A stretch of DNA of 64,000 nt from NCBI RefSeq assembly GCF_947507565.1, contig NC_089175.1, positions 6,003,733 to 6,067,732 on the forward strand, given 5' to 3'. Shown here one piece after another: positions 9,673 to 21,200 of this stretch. How positions within the stretch are numbered: position 1 is the stretch's first letter; each line of letters opens with the position of its first letter. This stretch comes from Oscarella lobularis. Its lineage: Eukaryota > Porifera > Homoscleromorpha > Homosclerophorida > Oscarellidae. The notes below the pieces were generated by a model. It worked only from the letters and a program-made list of their open reading frames with translations, did not search any database and was not told where the DNA came from. The position numbers and the translations under genes are program-made.

Positions 9673-10418
9673 ATGACTCTAGACCCTACGAAGACTGTTG
9701 TGGGCATCTTTGCTGTGTCTGGACTCGGATTGCTTCTCGACATTGTTGGCGTTGCCATACCGCAGTGGACGGTGGTAAAGTCCGAGTCCGACTTTATTCC
9801 AAACGCCAATATTGGCCTTTGGGGCACCTTGACGGCAGGAGGTTGTCAGCACTGTTGCGGGCATCTTCGATGTGTCCGGTCTGGGACTGCTTTTGAACAT
9901 TGTTGCCGTTGCCATACCGCAGTGGAAGGTTGCAGTGGGGCCGTTTCAATCGGTCGTCAAATTAGGCCTTTGTAACGTTAGCGCAGAAGGTAGTCAGCGC
10001 AATATCAGCGGCTTCGGTCGCGTCACTAGTAGGCTTTCTTGTTCTTTTGCAGCTTACATCTATGCTGTTCGGGCTATGACAATCCTCTCCATTCTTTTTG
10101 AAGCCTCATCAATGGCCGGGACAGTTGAGGCTTTGCGCAAGATCAGAAGCGATTCTGGAAAGTTTCGAAAACGGGCCAAGGAATCTGGCGAAATGTCGGA
10201 TGCGTACGGTGGCTTACGATTTCAATTTATGCTTTTCTTTGAATCAGCTGTGTTTTGCAGCTATATTTCTTGCCGTCGGAGTCATTGTTTACGGAGCTAA
10301 GGTGCAGATGAACTTTGGTGCGTCCTTTTATCTCTGCATTGTTGCTGTTCTGTTTTACGTCGTTGCGGCCCTGCTTCAGATGAAGATGCTGGCATCCGCC
10401 AACACTGATAGCAGTTGA
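9673..10418 (+). pseudogene. Claudin/PMP22-like gene C with doubled exon 1
   Basis: A first exon-1 copy runs to GGCQ at 9849. It is followed without a gap by a second exon-1 copy (from 9850, TVAGIFDVSGLGLLLN) in another frame. The junction falls on AGC, shared by ...TGTCAGC and the AGCACTGTTG found inside exon 1 of copies A and B, which points to recombination or end-joining between neighbours. The second copy then continues through a short intron into exon 2 (YAVRAMTILSILF) and exon 3 (about 10261-10418). As it stands a full protein needs the first copy to be skipped, so it is probably broken. The tetraspan core itself is well preserved. Confidence 0.6.
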
Positions 10419-10475
10419 ACCTCTGTGAAAGAAATCATTCTTCTTTGTTGTTGTCCGCGCATCGCACCAATGTAT

Positions 10476-10485
10476 CTCACGTGAG
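10476..10485. promoter_or_regulatory. CTCACGTGAG E-box palindrome
   Basis: Second copy of the palindrome, between genes C and D, followed by aaaaacgcag and a tggctcgccg stretch that also follows the third copy. Confidence 0.5.
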
Positions 10486-10951
10486 AAAAACGCAGCGGGC
10501 GTGGCTCGCCGCAGTCACAGAGACTTCAGCTTCGTTGCTACCGCTGCGGTCACATAATGCTTCTCCGAACCATCTCCCTTCTCCGACTCTTTCAATTGAA
10601 GTCTGCCGAACGTTCGATCAGGTGCTTGATCTCCTTTATGATAGCATTATACGACCTGGACCAACTGACCGACCGATAAAAGGCTATTGCTCTTATTTCA
10701 AGGCCTTTTGCAAACTTTATTTCGTGTCTGTAAGCAAAACCCTTTCGGGTTCATTACCGCCTTGCAAATGAAACGGAATTCAATTAATCAATTGACCCTT
10801 CTTCTGTCATACCGTTCAAGGAATCTCTCCTCTTCGATCCTCCTCTGCATTCTTCTAACCACTCCTTCCCCCAGCGCAGCTGTCCTAGCTCTTATCAGCC
10901 GCACCCAGATTCCTCCTAGACTAATTAATTCGCCTGATTTTGAGCGACTTA

Positions 10952-10964
10952 TCAGTCGTTTGCG
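10952..10964 (+). promoter_or_regulatory. Shared 5' element TCAGTCGTTTGCG, gene D
   Basis: Same 13-mer, 50 bases before the ATG at 11002. Confidence 0.5.
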
Positions 10965-11001
10965 TCGTCTTGCTTCGGTCACATCTCAAAGGCTCTCCGC
11001 T

Positions 11002-11583
11002 ATGACTCCAGACCCCACGAGAACTGTTGTGGCTATCTTCGCTGTGTCCGGTCTCGGATTGCTTCTCAACATTGTTGGCGTTGCCATACCGCAGTGGGGG
11101 ACGAATGTTTTCTTTAGTTTTGGCATTTGGGATGCGACACTCACAGGAGGTTGTCAGCGCAAAATCAGCAGCGCCTTAGTAGAGCCCCGTCACTAGTAAG
11201 CGTTATCGTTCTTTTGCAGTTGCTTACATCAGTGCTGTTCGAGCCATGACAATTCTCTCTATCTTGGCTGGCGTCGGATCAATTGGCCTAACAGTTGCAG
11301 CTTTCCTCAAGATCAGAAGCGATTCTAGCTTTGGAGGAATGGCCAAGGCTGCCGGCGGAGCTTCGATGTCTCAGGGTACAATAACCGACAGTTTTAATTT
11401 TCACTTTTTCTCTGAATCAACTGATTTTCAGCTTTCTTTCTTGCTATTGGAGTTATTATTTACGGAGCTAAGTTGCAGGGAAACTTTGGCGCATCCTTTT
11501 ATCTCTGCATTGTTGCTGTTGGGCTCTACATCGGTGCCGCCGTGCTTCTGTTGAAGACGCTAGCATCCGCCGACACTAAGTAG
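11002..11583 (+). CDS. Claudin/PMP22-like tetraspan, gene D (best preserved)
   Basis: Three exons encode a small four-pass membrane protein. Exon 1 gives span 1 (GLGLLLNIVGVAIPQW) and the extracellular motif W...GIW...GGCQ, which resembles the claudin W-GLW-C signature with only one of its two cysteines. Exon 2 (about 11220-11372) gives span 2 and a charged loop (FLKIRSDSS). Exon 3 (about 11431-11583) gives spans 3 and 4 around GNFGASFYLC, ending SADTK. Claudin/PMP22 relatives act at cell contacts or as membrane organisers. The exon 1 donor is uncertain, because matching phases need an unusually short intron (about 31 nt). It has no obvious disabling change, unlike its three neighbours. Confidence 0.65.
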
Positions 11584-11655
11584 TGGCCAGATGTTTGCGC
11601 GCAAAAACTTTTTGCTTTCTTGTTGGCTCACCGTATCGCACTTTGTGTATGTCGC

Positions 11656-11665
11656 CTCACGTGAG
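11656..11665. promoter_or_regulatory. CTCACGTGAG E-box palindrome
   Basis: Third copy of the palindrome, just after gene D. Confidence 0.5.
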
Positions 11666-11956
11666 AAAAAATAGCAGGCGTGGCTCGCCGTAGTCCACCC
11701 GTCTTTAGAGGTGCAGTGTACTTGCTATAAAATCGCAACTTCAGTTTTTTGCTGCTGCCTCCGCCGCTGTGGTCACTGCTCCTTTGCGCTGGCGCGCCTC
11801 TCTCTCCGACTGTCTTCGAGTCTCTACCGTCTCTGCCGGCCGTTCGATCAGGCGATTGACAATAGAGAATCTAGCTCGTAGCTGCAGCACTGTGCGCTTA
11901 GTATGATCGGTAGAAAGGCGGTTTTAGACGTTACGACTCGGACAAGAAAAGTAGAT

Positions 11957-12235
11957 CTCACGTGCTTGACCGGATATGTTGTCTGTGCAGAAGCGGAATC
12001 GCTCGCCAGGTGACGAGATAAATCTGCGGGGTTTAATTTAATTCTCTAGTGACCTCAAACAATCAGAGCAATTCGAAGAAAAGAGACTACTTTTAGAGCA
12101 ATTCTGAGTCTTGACGTGAATAAATTAGCATGAGTGCTGTCCGACGTCAAAATCTCACGTGCTTGACCGGATATGTTGTCTCTGCAGAAGCGGAATCGTT
12201 CGTCAAGTGGCGAGACGAAATCAGCGGAGTCTGTT
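11957..12235. repeat. Spacer with a direct repeat 196 bp apart
   Basis: A unit starting ctcacgtgcttgaccggata at 11957 is repeated at 12153 and matches for about 80 bases. No coding frame is convincing in 11590-12520. The units may be control DNA of the next gene or an old duplication. Confidence 0.7.
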
Positions 12236-12527
12236 CTATCACAGTCTCCGGTGACCTCGAAGCGAAGGAAAGAGCCTAGTTCTGAGAAGTTGACGTGTAT
12301 ATACTCGCCGACTAGAGATGCAAGAAGACGCGGGCCTTTGTTGTGGTGATAAGACTCGCTGAGGTTGTCACGGGAAATCAATTTTCAACGGGGTGGGGTG
12401 GGGATGGTGTTAATTAAGTAATTAATTAAGTCAATTCGACTGAGCGCTTCCTTTGAATCTGTCAATCAAACTTGAAGACATTGATTTGGGCTTTCATTCC
12501 AGTTTCAGTCCTCGACCTAGACTCACG

Positions 12528-13813
12528 ATGCAATTCCGTCTCTTCGTGTTGACTGCCGTCTTGCTCTGCTTTACGCCCGAAATTTGCTCTGCCCACTCCC
12601 CTTTGCACACTATCATCAAAGTCAAGTACGCCGCAGAACAAATCATAAAGGAGCTCTCGGGGTCACCAGCAGCAGCGGCGGCGGCGGGGGTAGAGGCCGA
12701 GGCTGCGCCAGCGCACGTGCCTCAGAGAAGCAAGAGAGCCGCACCCTACTCGCCGGTGACAACCCCATCGTATGATTTCGGACCGAAGACGGCATGCTCA
12801 AAACCCGACGTGTCTGGTTGTTCTGTCGAATCTTCTGTTACCATTCCGAGCTACTTGACGCGCTTCACGACGGGAACACTCGGAAATGCAATCGACGAAT
12901 TGGTCGACGTGGTGAAAGAGACGGTAAATAACGACTGTGGCGACAGCGTACGAGACATGTTTTGCGAATTGATTGCACAACCCATATGTACATCGGATAA
13001 CAAAGCTATGTACAACTTCAACCTGCAAGAGGTAATTCGAATCGAACACGCGCGTGGCAGGTTCAACTGCACAGTACACCTGTTGTAAATTAATCTATGT
13101 GATGACGTCAGGTGCATATCTAAATATCTAACTTATGCTTAACTTTGCAGAAGTGCAACGCTGTTGTGCAAACGTGCTCAACGGGGTCGGCCGGGGGCGC
13201 CTTCCTCCAATCGACTCTGTGCAGCGAAGACATTAGCGACGTGTACAAGCTAAACGGACGATCGTATCCTCTAACCGACTGCAGAGTTCCTCAAGTCGAT
13301 TTCTGCTCCAATACGGCAACGTCTCCCGATTGGCTCGTCGCAAGTTTTGAACTGAACGGCGATTCGTTTTCAGACATTGAAGAGTTGGTGGACATTGCAC
13401 TTGTCACAGACGACGACGGGACGTGCAAGGAGTCGTACTTCGAACTCGCCTGCACGGTGGCAACTTGCGACGGAGACAACATCAGAGGCTACCGAGATGC
13501 CAACACGTGCCAAAGAGTCGTTGACTGGTACGTACACTAGTAACAAGTGCAACCGGGCAAAAGTCAATTAGATTCGTTCAGCTTCCAACCAATGTTTCGA
13601 GAAACTGCCGCAAAAATTCTGCAATGCTCAGGGCAAGAACGCGTTAAAAGTGGACTCACCTTACTTTTTGTTGTCGGGTAATTGTCCGAGTTGCAATCAG
13701 TTTTAATTAGACGATTATTCTTTCTTCTTACTTTAGGTTGGGACTCATTCTCGCAGTGGTCGAAGTGTTTTGAAAGCACTGCGGCAGCGGTGGATCGTGA
13801 CATTCCTGTATGA
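12528..13813 (+). CDS. Secreted protein with two Frizzled-CRD-like domains
   Basis: Four exons (12528-13031, 13151-13531, 13572-13677, 13737-13813) join in phase to about 355 residues. The ATG at 12528 starts a signal peptide (MQFRLFVLTAVLLCF). An Ala-rich pro-segment ends in the furin-type site RSKR. Two cysteine-rich domains follow, with similar cores (AIDELVDVV in the first, DIEELVDIALV in the second) and cysteine spacing like Frizzled CRDs. The last exon reads FSQWSKCF, a weak echo of a thrombospondin type 1 repeat. No membrane span or GPI-type tail is seen, so secretion is likely. CRD proteins often bind Wnts or lipids, but that role is only inferred here. Confidence 0.65.
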
Positions 13814-15337
13814 TCTGCGTACCAGCAGCGAACAACGCTCTACTGCAGTTGGTGTCTGTGTATCACTCGTTTTTTTTCTTTTCTTTTGATGAATCCCTTC
13901 GTTCTTGTTGCTCCGCTAATGAAACCGCGTGGCGTGCTCACAACTTAGACCCAGCACACCAAAAACGCAGGCACCGCTCGAGGCATATCCCTGAACTTTC
14001 ACGGGCCGAACTTTTAGCAGGTTCCCTCGGGGGGAGGCGCTGTCACACGCGCGTTAGCGAGGACAAGGGTATTTCCCAGGGTATTTCCCTGGGTATTTCT
14101 CTCGGCGCTGTCGTCTTCCTTGACTGTTCCTTTCGTCCCCCGTCGCTCAAAATTGAGTGAGAAGCGATTCTTTGCTAGCGACCTGGGTCCTGAAGCGCTG
14201 CGCTTCGAATCAACACGCCAGCGAACATTGGCGAGCGACGGCGTGTCCGCCAACGGAAAAAAAAAAGAAACACAGAAGCTCGGCGACGAGATTCGACAGC
14301 TATGTTCGTTACTGACAACGCGAACGAGACAAAAGATAAACGCTAGCTCGAACATTTTAACGATTTGGAACGACAATAAGTCCGGAGTTTCTGGAGACGA
14401 TTGAAATTCATTTCACCTCCTCTCGGACGCGTTCCTGACTAAATAGTAGAGATGCTCGCTTGAAATTGTCGTACAATTGAAGAGGACAATACATTGGCTA
14501 ATGTAATATCATTGGTTAATCAAAACTAGATGTAGACTTTTTATGGATTGGCTCATCTGGATGTAATCTTCGTTAACTTTTCAGACACGTCACGGTTTTA
14601 TAGTGAGCTCGCAGTTGATTGAGCCACTGCTCTGAGTCTGAGTGTGGCATTATAACGTTGATCATAGAGCGACGTAGTCTTTCCTCGAACGTGATCAGCG
14701 GCTGAAAGAGTTACTATGTGCGCAAAGTAGCAAAAGGTACCATCGGTTTCTTTGACAGAGCCCTGGTGTTCTATTATTTAATTAAGGATACTCACTTTCC
14801 CGTACATCTTACACCTCCCTCACGCGGAACGCCCTCTGAGCCAGAAACTGCATATGCGATCGGCTTCTTGGCATAAAACCAGCTGACGACATCTCTTTTG
14901 CAGCAATTTAGTATAAATTCCAACAGAAGTTCTCGAAAGCGTTCTGCTACCTATGGTGATCATCATACCAGTACGCGATCCTCGGCCTTCAAATAATGTT
15001 AAATTTTATAGGAGTTAGATTCTGAACAAGTAAGAAGACGAAAAGTAAAGAACACGCTTTTTCCAATCTTCTTCTTTGTGCAGTCACGTGAGCCTGTTTA
15101 CCAGGACGCTTCTTCGCCTCAAAGTGAAACGGTATTATAAATTACCTGTTTGAGCAGATGAAGTATTTGTGTTAAGTAGGAAATAGACGATGAAACCGAA
15201 GAGTTAAGAGGAGAATCGCATAAATCTACGACACGCCCAGACTCTGGTAGATAAATGCATTATATAATAATTTGGCACATTGCACGCCTAAAACTTTACA
15301 AAGCAACATTTTTATTTTATTACTTTTCCTGTTTTAG
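13814..15337. other. Long spacer before the multi-pass protein gene
   Basis: No gene could be supported. Frames at 13810-14404 on both strands lack domains, and the minus-strand one (14014-14376) has a signal-like start but a low-complexity tail. At 14068-14100 a short unit (gtatttccctgg) is repeated three times. The DNA from 14400 is AT-rich. The missing first exon(s) of the gene at 15338 should lie in or before this stretch. Confidence 0.4.
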
Positions 15338-17914
15338 AAACGCATTCACACCGGTTCTCTTCAAATTCTCATCCTTTTTCTGATACTGGACAAAACACTT
15401 CTTGGGCATACATGGAGAAACAAAACAAAAAAAAGGCGTCTACAAGTAGCCGTCCTTTTTCCGATACTGGACAAAATATTTCTTGGGCATACATGGAGGA
15501 ACAAAACAAAAAAGAGCCGTCTAGCGGTCCATTTTCCTTTCACCGTCGCTTTGATCAAAACATTGGGCCATCTTTCGATTTATGTGAAGCCGATCCGTCG
15601 GCACTCAAAGAACTAGAAACAGACTTTGCATCTCAATGCACCGACGACGGTGTTGATGTACTGAAATATGACAATAATCAAGTTGAGGAAACTGCTTTTA
15701 CATTGTGTAGCGAAGGTAAATGCAGCAAAGAAAGATTTTGTATTTTAATCAATGAACTGCTCTTAAGTTGATTGCAAGTCCGCTGGCACTGATAAAGCCA
15801 CTGATGTGGAGGATGCTTCATCAGACATTAGCGAAAACAGCGTCACAGAATTTTCCTACCAAGTTGCTTCGAAAGCCAGCTTGTCAACAACTTCACTTGT
15901 TTCCGAAAAGAGCGTAAACGGTGAGCATTAGTAACATTCTTTGTGTAAAATCATCCTGAACTGTCTATCAGAAGAGAGTCAAGAACAAACAGAAACTAAT
16001 GCATTCAATGGTAAATTTAGGTAGAAGTTGTTTAGAATCCAAAACATTTTTTCTATAGATCCTCAAAAGCCAAATGATCCACTCCTACCGAAAGAATTGG
16101 AACCTGAGGAATGTCAAACAGAAAAAGGCAGCACCCCAACTAAAAAGGACGTCAACGACTACTCTAAACAAGAACAAAAGGCTATGCTTGTTGTAAGCAG
16201 CCAAAAACTAATAACCGATATAGTATTTGCGATAGAAGAAAACAAAACGGCTGAGAGTGACGATAATGCAAACGATTGTAAGGGGCAACTTGAGTTGTGC
16301 CTAGAAAGGCAACCTCTTAAGTGCTGCTGCTATCCGGTGAAAGTGTGTCGAAATCAAGTGCACATCGATGAATCGTTTTTCAAAGCTGCAAAGGTCGGAG
16401 CAAAATACGCTTTGACAATTATTAAACCACCGAAGAAAATTACCACTCTTCTTCTGAGGCTGTTTGAAATAGCATTTTTTGTACTCTCCCTTTACGTGTA
16501 CGCAGACGAAGCTGCAGAAGAGGGCTTTACAAAGAAGGTTTCGGAGAGTAAATTCACTCTCGTTATTTTCTGCCTTGCAACTATTGACGTCATCGGTGCT
16601 GTCGTTGTCGGAATGGTGTCTCTGATTCTTTCTGCTCAGAAAGAAATTAGACTCGAGAGTTACGTGTTAGCAGGCGAAGACAAGAAGCCATCTGAAGTCA
16701 TTCGTGCCACGCAAAAATCGGGTTGGATTACGGTTTACGAATTTTGCTCGAAATTTCTTCTACTCTTGCTGATTTATCCCCTTCTCATCGGTGACATCTA
16801 CGAGTTCGCTTTACTTTGGGCAGTGACCAACGCCACTTCAGTCCAAGTGAACGTCACTGGAAAAGATCTCGCTTTATCCGCCTCCGACTTTAGTTCCGTT
16901 CTAAAGGATGCCGCACTAGATAGCATTCCAAAGACAGTTGCACTTGTCATCGGACTAATGATCGCATTATTTGACGTTTATCTTCATCGCATTCACATGA
17001 TGAGAAAAGCGCACGGCGAAATTCGAAAGATGCAAAGGCAAGTTGAAACAAGTTGCTGTTCACTCGTGGGACGTCTTGTTACTCACAACGTATTCCTTAT
17101 GCTGTTTAACATTATCATTCTTGTTGCTATTGGACTTAGAGCACTCGAGGACAATCGGGTAGAAATATGTCGCAGTGAGGTTCTTCAATCAGGGAAAGCA
17201 ACAGTACGTTTTTGCTCAAAGGCAGCCAATTACACAGTCAAAATAGAAAATGGCACAATCAGCTCTCTAGACGTTGCCGACCCATTTATTAGTGACAAAG
17301 CTTGGATTATGATTGTTTCCGGCTTTGTGATACCTATTCTCAGTCTTATTATTTTTCTTCAAACAAACGTCCTTTGGTTCCAAGAGTCATTCGTTTTGCT
17401 GTTACAAGGAGTTATGAGCAAAGAGGACGATGAAAGTTTGCCTGAAGAGTTTGAAAACGCTACCTCTAAAGTCAAGACAGATAGACGGCGAGAAAAGCTT
17501 GCAGACATGCTCGACGACCGAAACGTCTTACCGGGATATACGTGCTGGAGCAGGCAAACCCAAAGTGTTTTCAATCCGATTTCTCTGTTGCTCGTTTTTC
17601 TTTATTGGAGTTCAGTTTTTGCTTTCGCCTACTACACCGCCGAAATAAATTACAGATACTCTTCATTGTTTAGTGTGAGTAATTTTTTTATTTATGCTAT
17701 CCCTTACGCTGTCAGTTCCTTGGTCCTTCTCATTGCTTTTCTAAACGATGCTTTTTCGTTTTTGACGATTTTCATTTTTATAGGCGTTGTCATTAATGTA
17801 GTTACTTGTATGTGGTGTGTTATTGTACCGATTATTCTCATTCAAAACGGCTACTGCAGAGAGAAATTCTGTTCAGAAGAAGAAGAAGAAGACGAAGGCA
17901 TTATTAGTAGCTAA
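15338..17914 (+). CDS. Unrecognised multi-pass membrane protein (5' incomplete)
   Basis: Exons 15338-15715, 15768-15920, 15972-16010 and 16059-17914 join by phase-1 splices. Upstream coding sequence is missing because the first of these also enters in phase 1. The N-terminal 190 residues are soluble, Ser/Thr/Glu-rich and begin with a 27-residue tandem repeat. The large exon then has about eight or nine hydrophobic spans, between about 16440 and 17850, with an extracellular-type loop holding N-glycosylation sites (NATS, NVTG, NYTV). The tail is acidic (EEEEEDEG). I do not recognise the family. The topology would fit a channel, transporter or orphan receptor. Confidence 0.65.
15373..15534 (+). 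repeat. 81-bp coding tandem repeat
   Basis: Two close copies of an 81-bp (27-residue) unit centred on SDTGQN(T/I)SWAYME; a third start at about 15530 is faint. The unit keeps the frame and lies in the soluble N-terminal part. Confidence 0.85.
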
Positions 17915-18260
17915 ATCGACACATTATTATTTTTTGCCTGCGATTGTTCTTTCAGCAGTTTTGTTTTTCAATTATACATGTTTCTGCAAATTATTTGAGG
18001 CTAAAAATGAAGTCCGGGACATTCGACAAGGTCCGTGCCTCGTCGCCTCGCGACTGCGTGTGTAAAAGTACGTTGCGTGGCATATTCATAAGATCCCGAC
18101 GGCTCTCACGGCCTTTTAGTGACGTCCGAAGTTCATCAGCACTCGTATTGATTCGTATAAGGTCTTCGCGCATGCGATTGAACAATAAAAGACCAGAGGT
18201 CGTCTTGTCTCACGCCTTCGACGTCGACCCCTCCACTTGAGACCCACGAGTGAACTCGCC
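17915..18260. other. 3' UTR and intergenic DNA with AATAAA
   Basis: AATAAA at 18184-18189 is the likely poly(A) signal of the membrane-protein gene. The remaining 70 bases lead into the signal-peptide exon of the ADAM gene, so the two genes are tightly packed. Confidence 0.5.
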
Positions 18261-21200
18261 ATGAGTTCGTTACGTGTCAACCACTTCGTTTCGTGCGCAA
18301 TTCTAGTTCTGGCTTCGGTTCTGGTCGAGACATCTCGAGGAGAGAAAGGTAGGTATGTACACTCGCTCAAACTTAGACCCTATAGTCTAAGCGAGGCGGG
18401 GAGACAAGAGAAATACGAGGAACTAGCTAGTGGGCGCTGAAAGTCATATAGATCTAAGTAGAATCGAAGAAGCCACTCTACGTCTTCCTATTGCATATTT
18501 GTCCACGTTGACAGGATGCCAAAGCATCCTTGACTCGTCCGCTTTTTAACGCTACGTAGTCTTTTTCCTGGAGTGTTCTCCTGAGGGTTTTGTCTCGTCT
18601 AGAAATCGTCTTGCCGCGAGACAAGTTTGGACGGCCGTTAGGCAGACTTTTTACAGCTAAGGTAATGGATCAACTTCCTTTGTTCGTCCGGGAGCGAGAC
18701 GATGTCGTTATATGTAGAAGAGTGGTGGTCACGTAGATGAAACGACCGTACGATTGCGCGCATTCCAAAGGGAATTGGTTCTAGAACTTGAGTTGAACAG
18801 GTGGGACTATTAATTAATTAATTAATATTCAGTAGAAGAAATACGTGAGCGATTCTAAAATCCTTTTTAGAAATTTACTTCCAGAGAACTACGTATCGAT
18901 ATCATTCACGAAAGAAGGAAAGATGATAACTAAGGTTGTTCACAAGGAAATGTGCCAGAGTCTGCAAAGAAAATAAATCGAAGTCGTTTATAGAAAGGCA
19001 TTGACAATTGCTATTATCACGGTCGAATTTCCGGATTTGCTAACTCCAGTGCAGTCATTAGCAGCTGCAACGGAATAGAGTTAGTGTGCAGAGTAGAAGC
19101 TTAGTTTTTTCATGGCCTTTTCTTTTGTACAGAGGAATGTTTTTCTATGGTTCTGACTTGGATACGTATTTCTATATCAATCCAGTCAAGGAAGAACTAG
19201 ATGGCAGTTTCGTGCACTCTATCGAAAGAGCAAGCGACTTGGAGACGTTTCCTATTACAAACACTTGTGGTCAGTGCGCAATGATATTTAGTATTCTGAC
19301 GTCAAGATAAAATATTCTTATTTCGAAGGGAACGATTCCAATCATACGCATCGTTTTTCGAATCCAATTCGCTCGCCCTTCGCCGAACACGAAATTGCCA
19401 AAAGAACTCGAATGAGGGTACGTCTGTCATAGAAATCTGCCTGTGAGAGACTTCTGTGCGCTCAGATTCCCAGAGACGTCACGGGAGAGACAAAGTACGT
19501 CGAACTGTTACTAGTGAACGACAACAGTCGAGTAAGGAATGCGTGCCACACTTCGTCTCTCTTCATACGACACGTAATTTTCAGTTCACTGCTTTGGGAA
19601 GCGTGGATGCTGTCGAGTCTCAAACAGTCCGGATTGCTAATATTGCTGATGACGTACGTCTAAGCAATCCTATATTGCCTCGATCAAAATCTTCGTGTCT
19701 GTAGAATTATAGACGGCAGCTGAATACGAGAGTCGTTTTGGTCGGAGTAATAACGTGGAATAACGGAGATCAGATTCAAGTCAGCTCCGTCGCCGGTACT
19801 ACTCTTGCACGATTCGCCGAATATCGTCGAACTGTCTTGTCCCAAACCGTTCCGAACGACGTCGCTCATCTTCTAACGTGAGTGCGCGAACTCTCGTTTA
19901 AATCTCGTTCGTATTGGCATTCTCGGATTCTTAGGCAAATTGACTTCGACGGAAACACCGTCGGCGTAGCTTTCCTAGATGGAACGTGCACCGTGTTTAG
20001 CGCTGTCGGTGCCGTTCAGGTGAGTGGACTTCGGTCGTTGCGCGCCAAAGGGCGACGTTTTGGGGTCTAGTTCCTTGTGTCTGTCGAAGCGACCGGTTCG
20101 ACCCTGACCCACGAGTTGGGGCACAACTTGGGAATGAATCACGATGACGGGCGTAAGTGAAATCGTACAAGAAGAACCCGCGTATTTTTTGTGTGTCATA
20201 CTCTCGACTACTTCAAGGTCCTTGTGACATCTGCTCTGATGCTGCCAATGGATGCGTTATGGCGGCTTCTTTTAGGTGAGCACGATTTTTCAGAAGGTAT
20301 TAGCGCATTAGAAGATTATTTTCTACCTAAGTGCAAGCCGACCGCCTACTGAATTCGCGGATTGCAGCGAGCTAGACTATTGTGACTATTTAGAAAACGG
20401 ACACGGGAGTTGTCTTTTCAACCTTCCTTCCAACGTGAGCTGCCAGCTTGGTGAAGCCTACTGTGACATTGAAGCGTGTAATCTCTCTCTTTTCATAGGC
20501 ATTCAGTCCTCCTGAATGTGGAAATCATTTTGTGGAGGAAGGAGAGGAGTGCGATTGTGGAACTCCGGCGGTATCTACTTCCTACATGGCGTTGTTTCGT
20601 CTACATTCTATAGTTTGCTTTTTCAGGAGTGCGGTGATCTAAGCAAATGCTGCAACAGCTCTACTTGCTTGCTCCAGCCCGGATCCCAGTGTGCGGAAGG
20701 ACTTTGCTGCAATACTAGCGAGTGCTCAGTGAGTCGACAGACTGATTGCTCAAATCCTGCCCACTGTATTTTTTTCTGTTAGTTTTTACCTGCAGGAATT
20801 CTATGTCGCGAAAACGTGACCGTGTGCGACTTGACGGAATATTGCTCGGGCGATAACGGAGAGGTAGACATTGTTTTGTGCCTATTAGCAGTACGGTGAT
20901 GTGCTGTTCTCTCAGTGTCCGGCAAACATTCATCTGCAGGACGGGACGCCATGCTTTGATTTAGTTGAAGTTGGCAACAGTGGACCAAGATTTGCGCTTT
21001 TGTTTTAATTGTCTATTTAGTCGAAATGTTATGACGGAGAGTGCGAGAGCCGCCTAAAGCAGTGCCAGTCTATTTGGGGACAGAGTAAACGAATGTCGCA
21101 CTGACAGTGACTGACGGAATCTCTCTCTAACAGACGCAAGTGCCGCGGATGACAGCTGTTATGCTCTCAACGTCAGGGGAGATCAACTCGGATTTTGCGC

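Noticed and set aside
13810-14404. Overlapping frames on both strands after the CRD-like gene
   Set aside because: No domain, no partner exons and low-complexity tails; the signal-like start on the minus strand is not enough.
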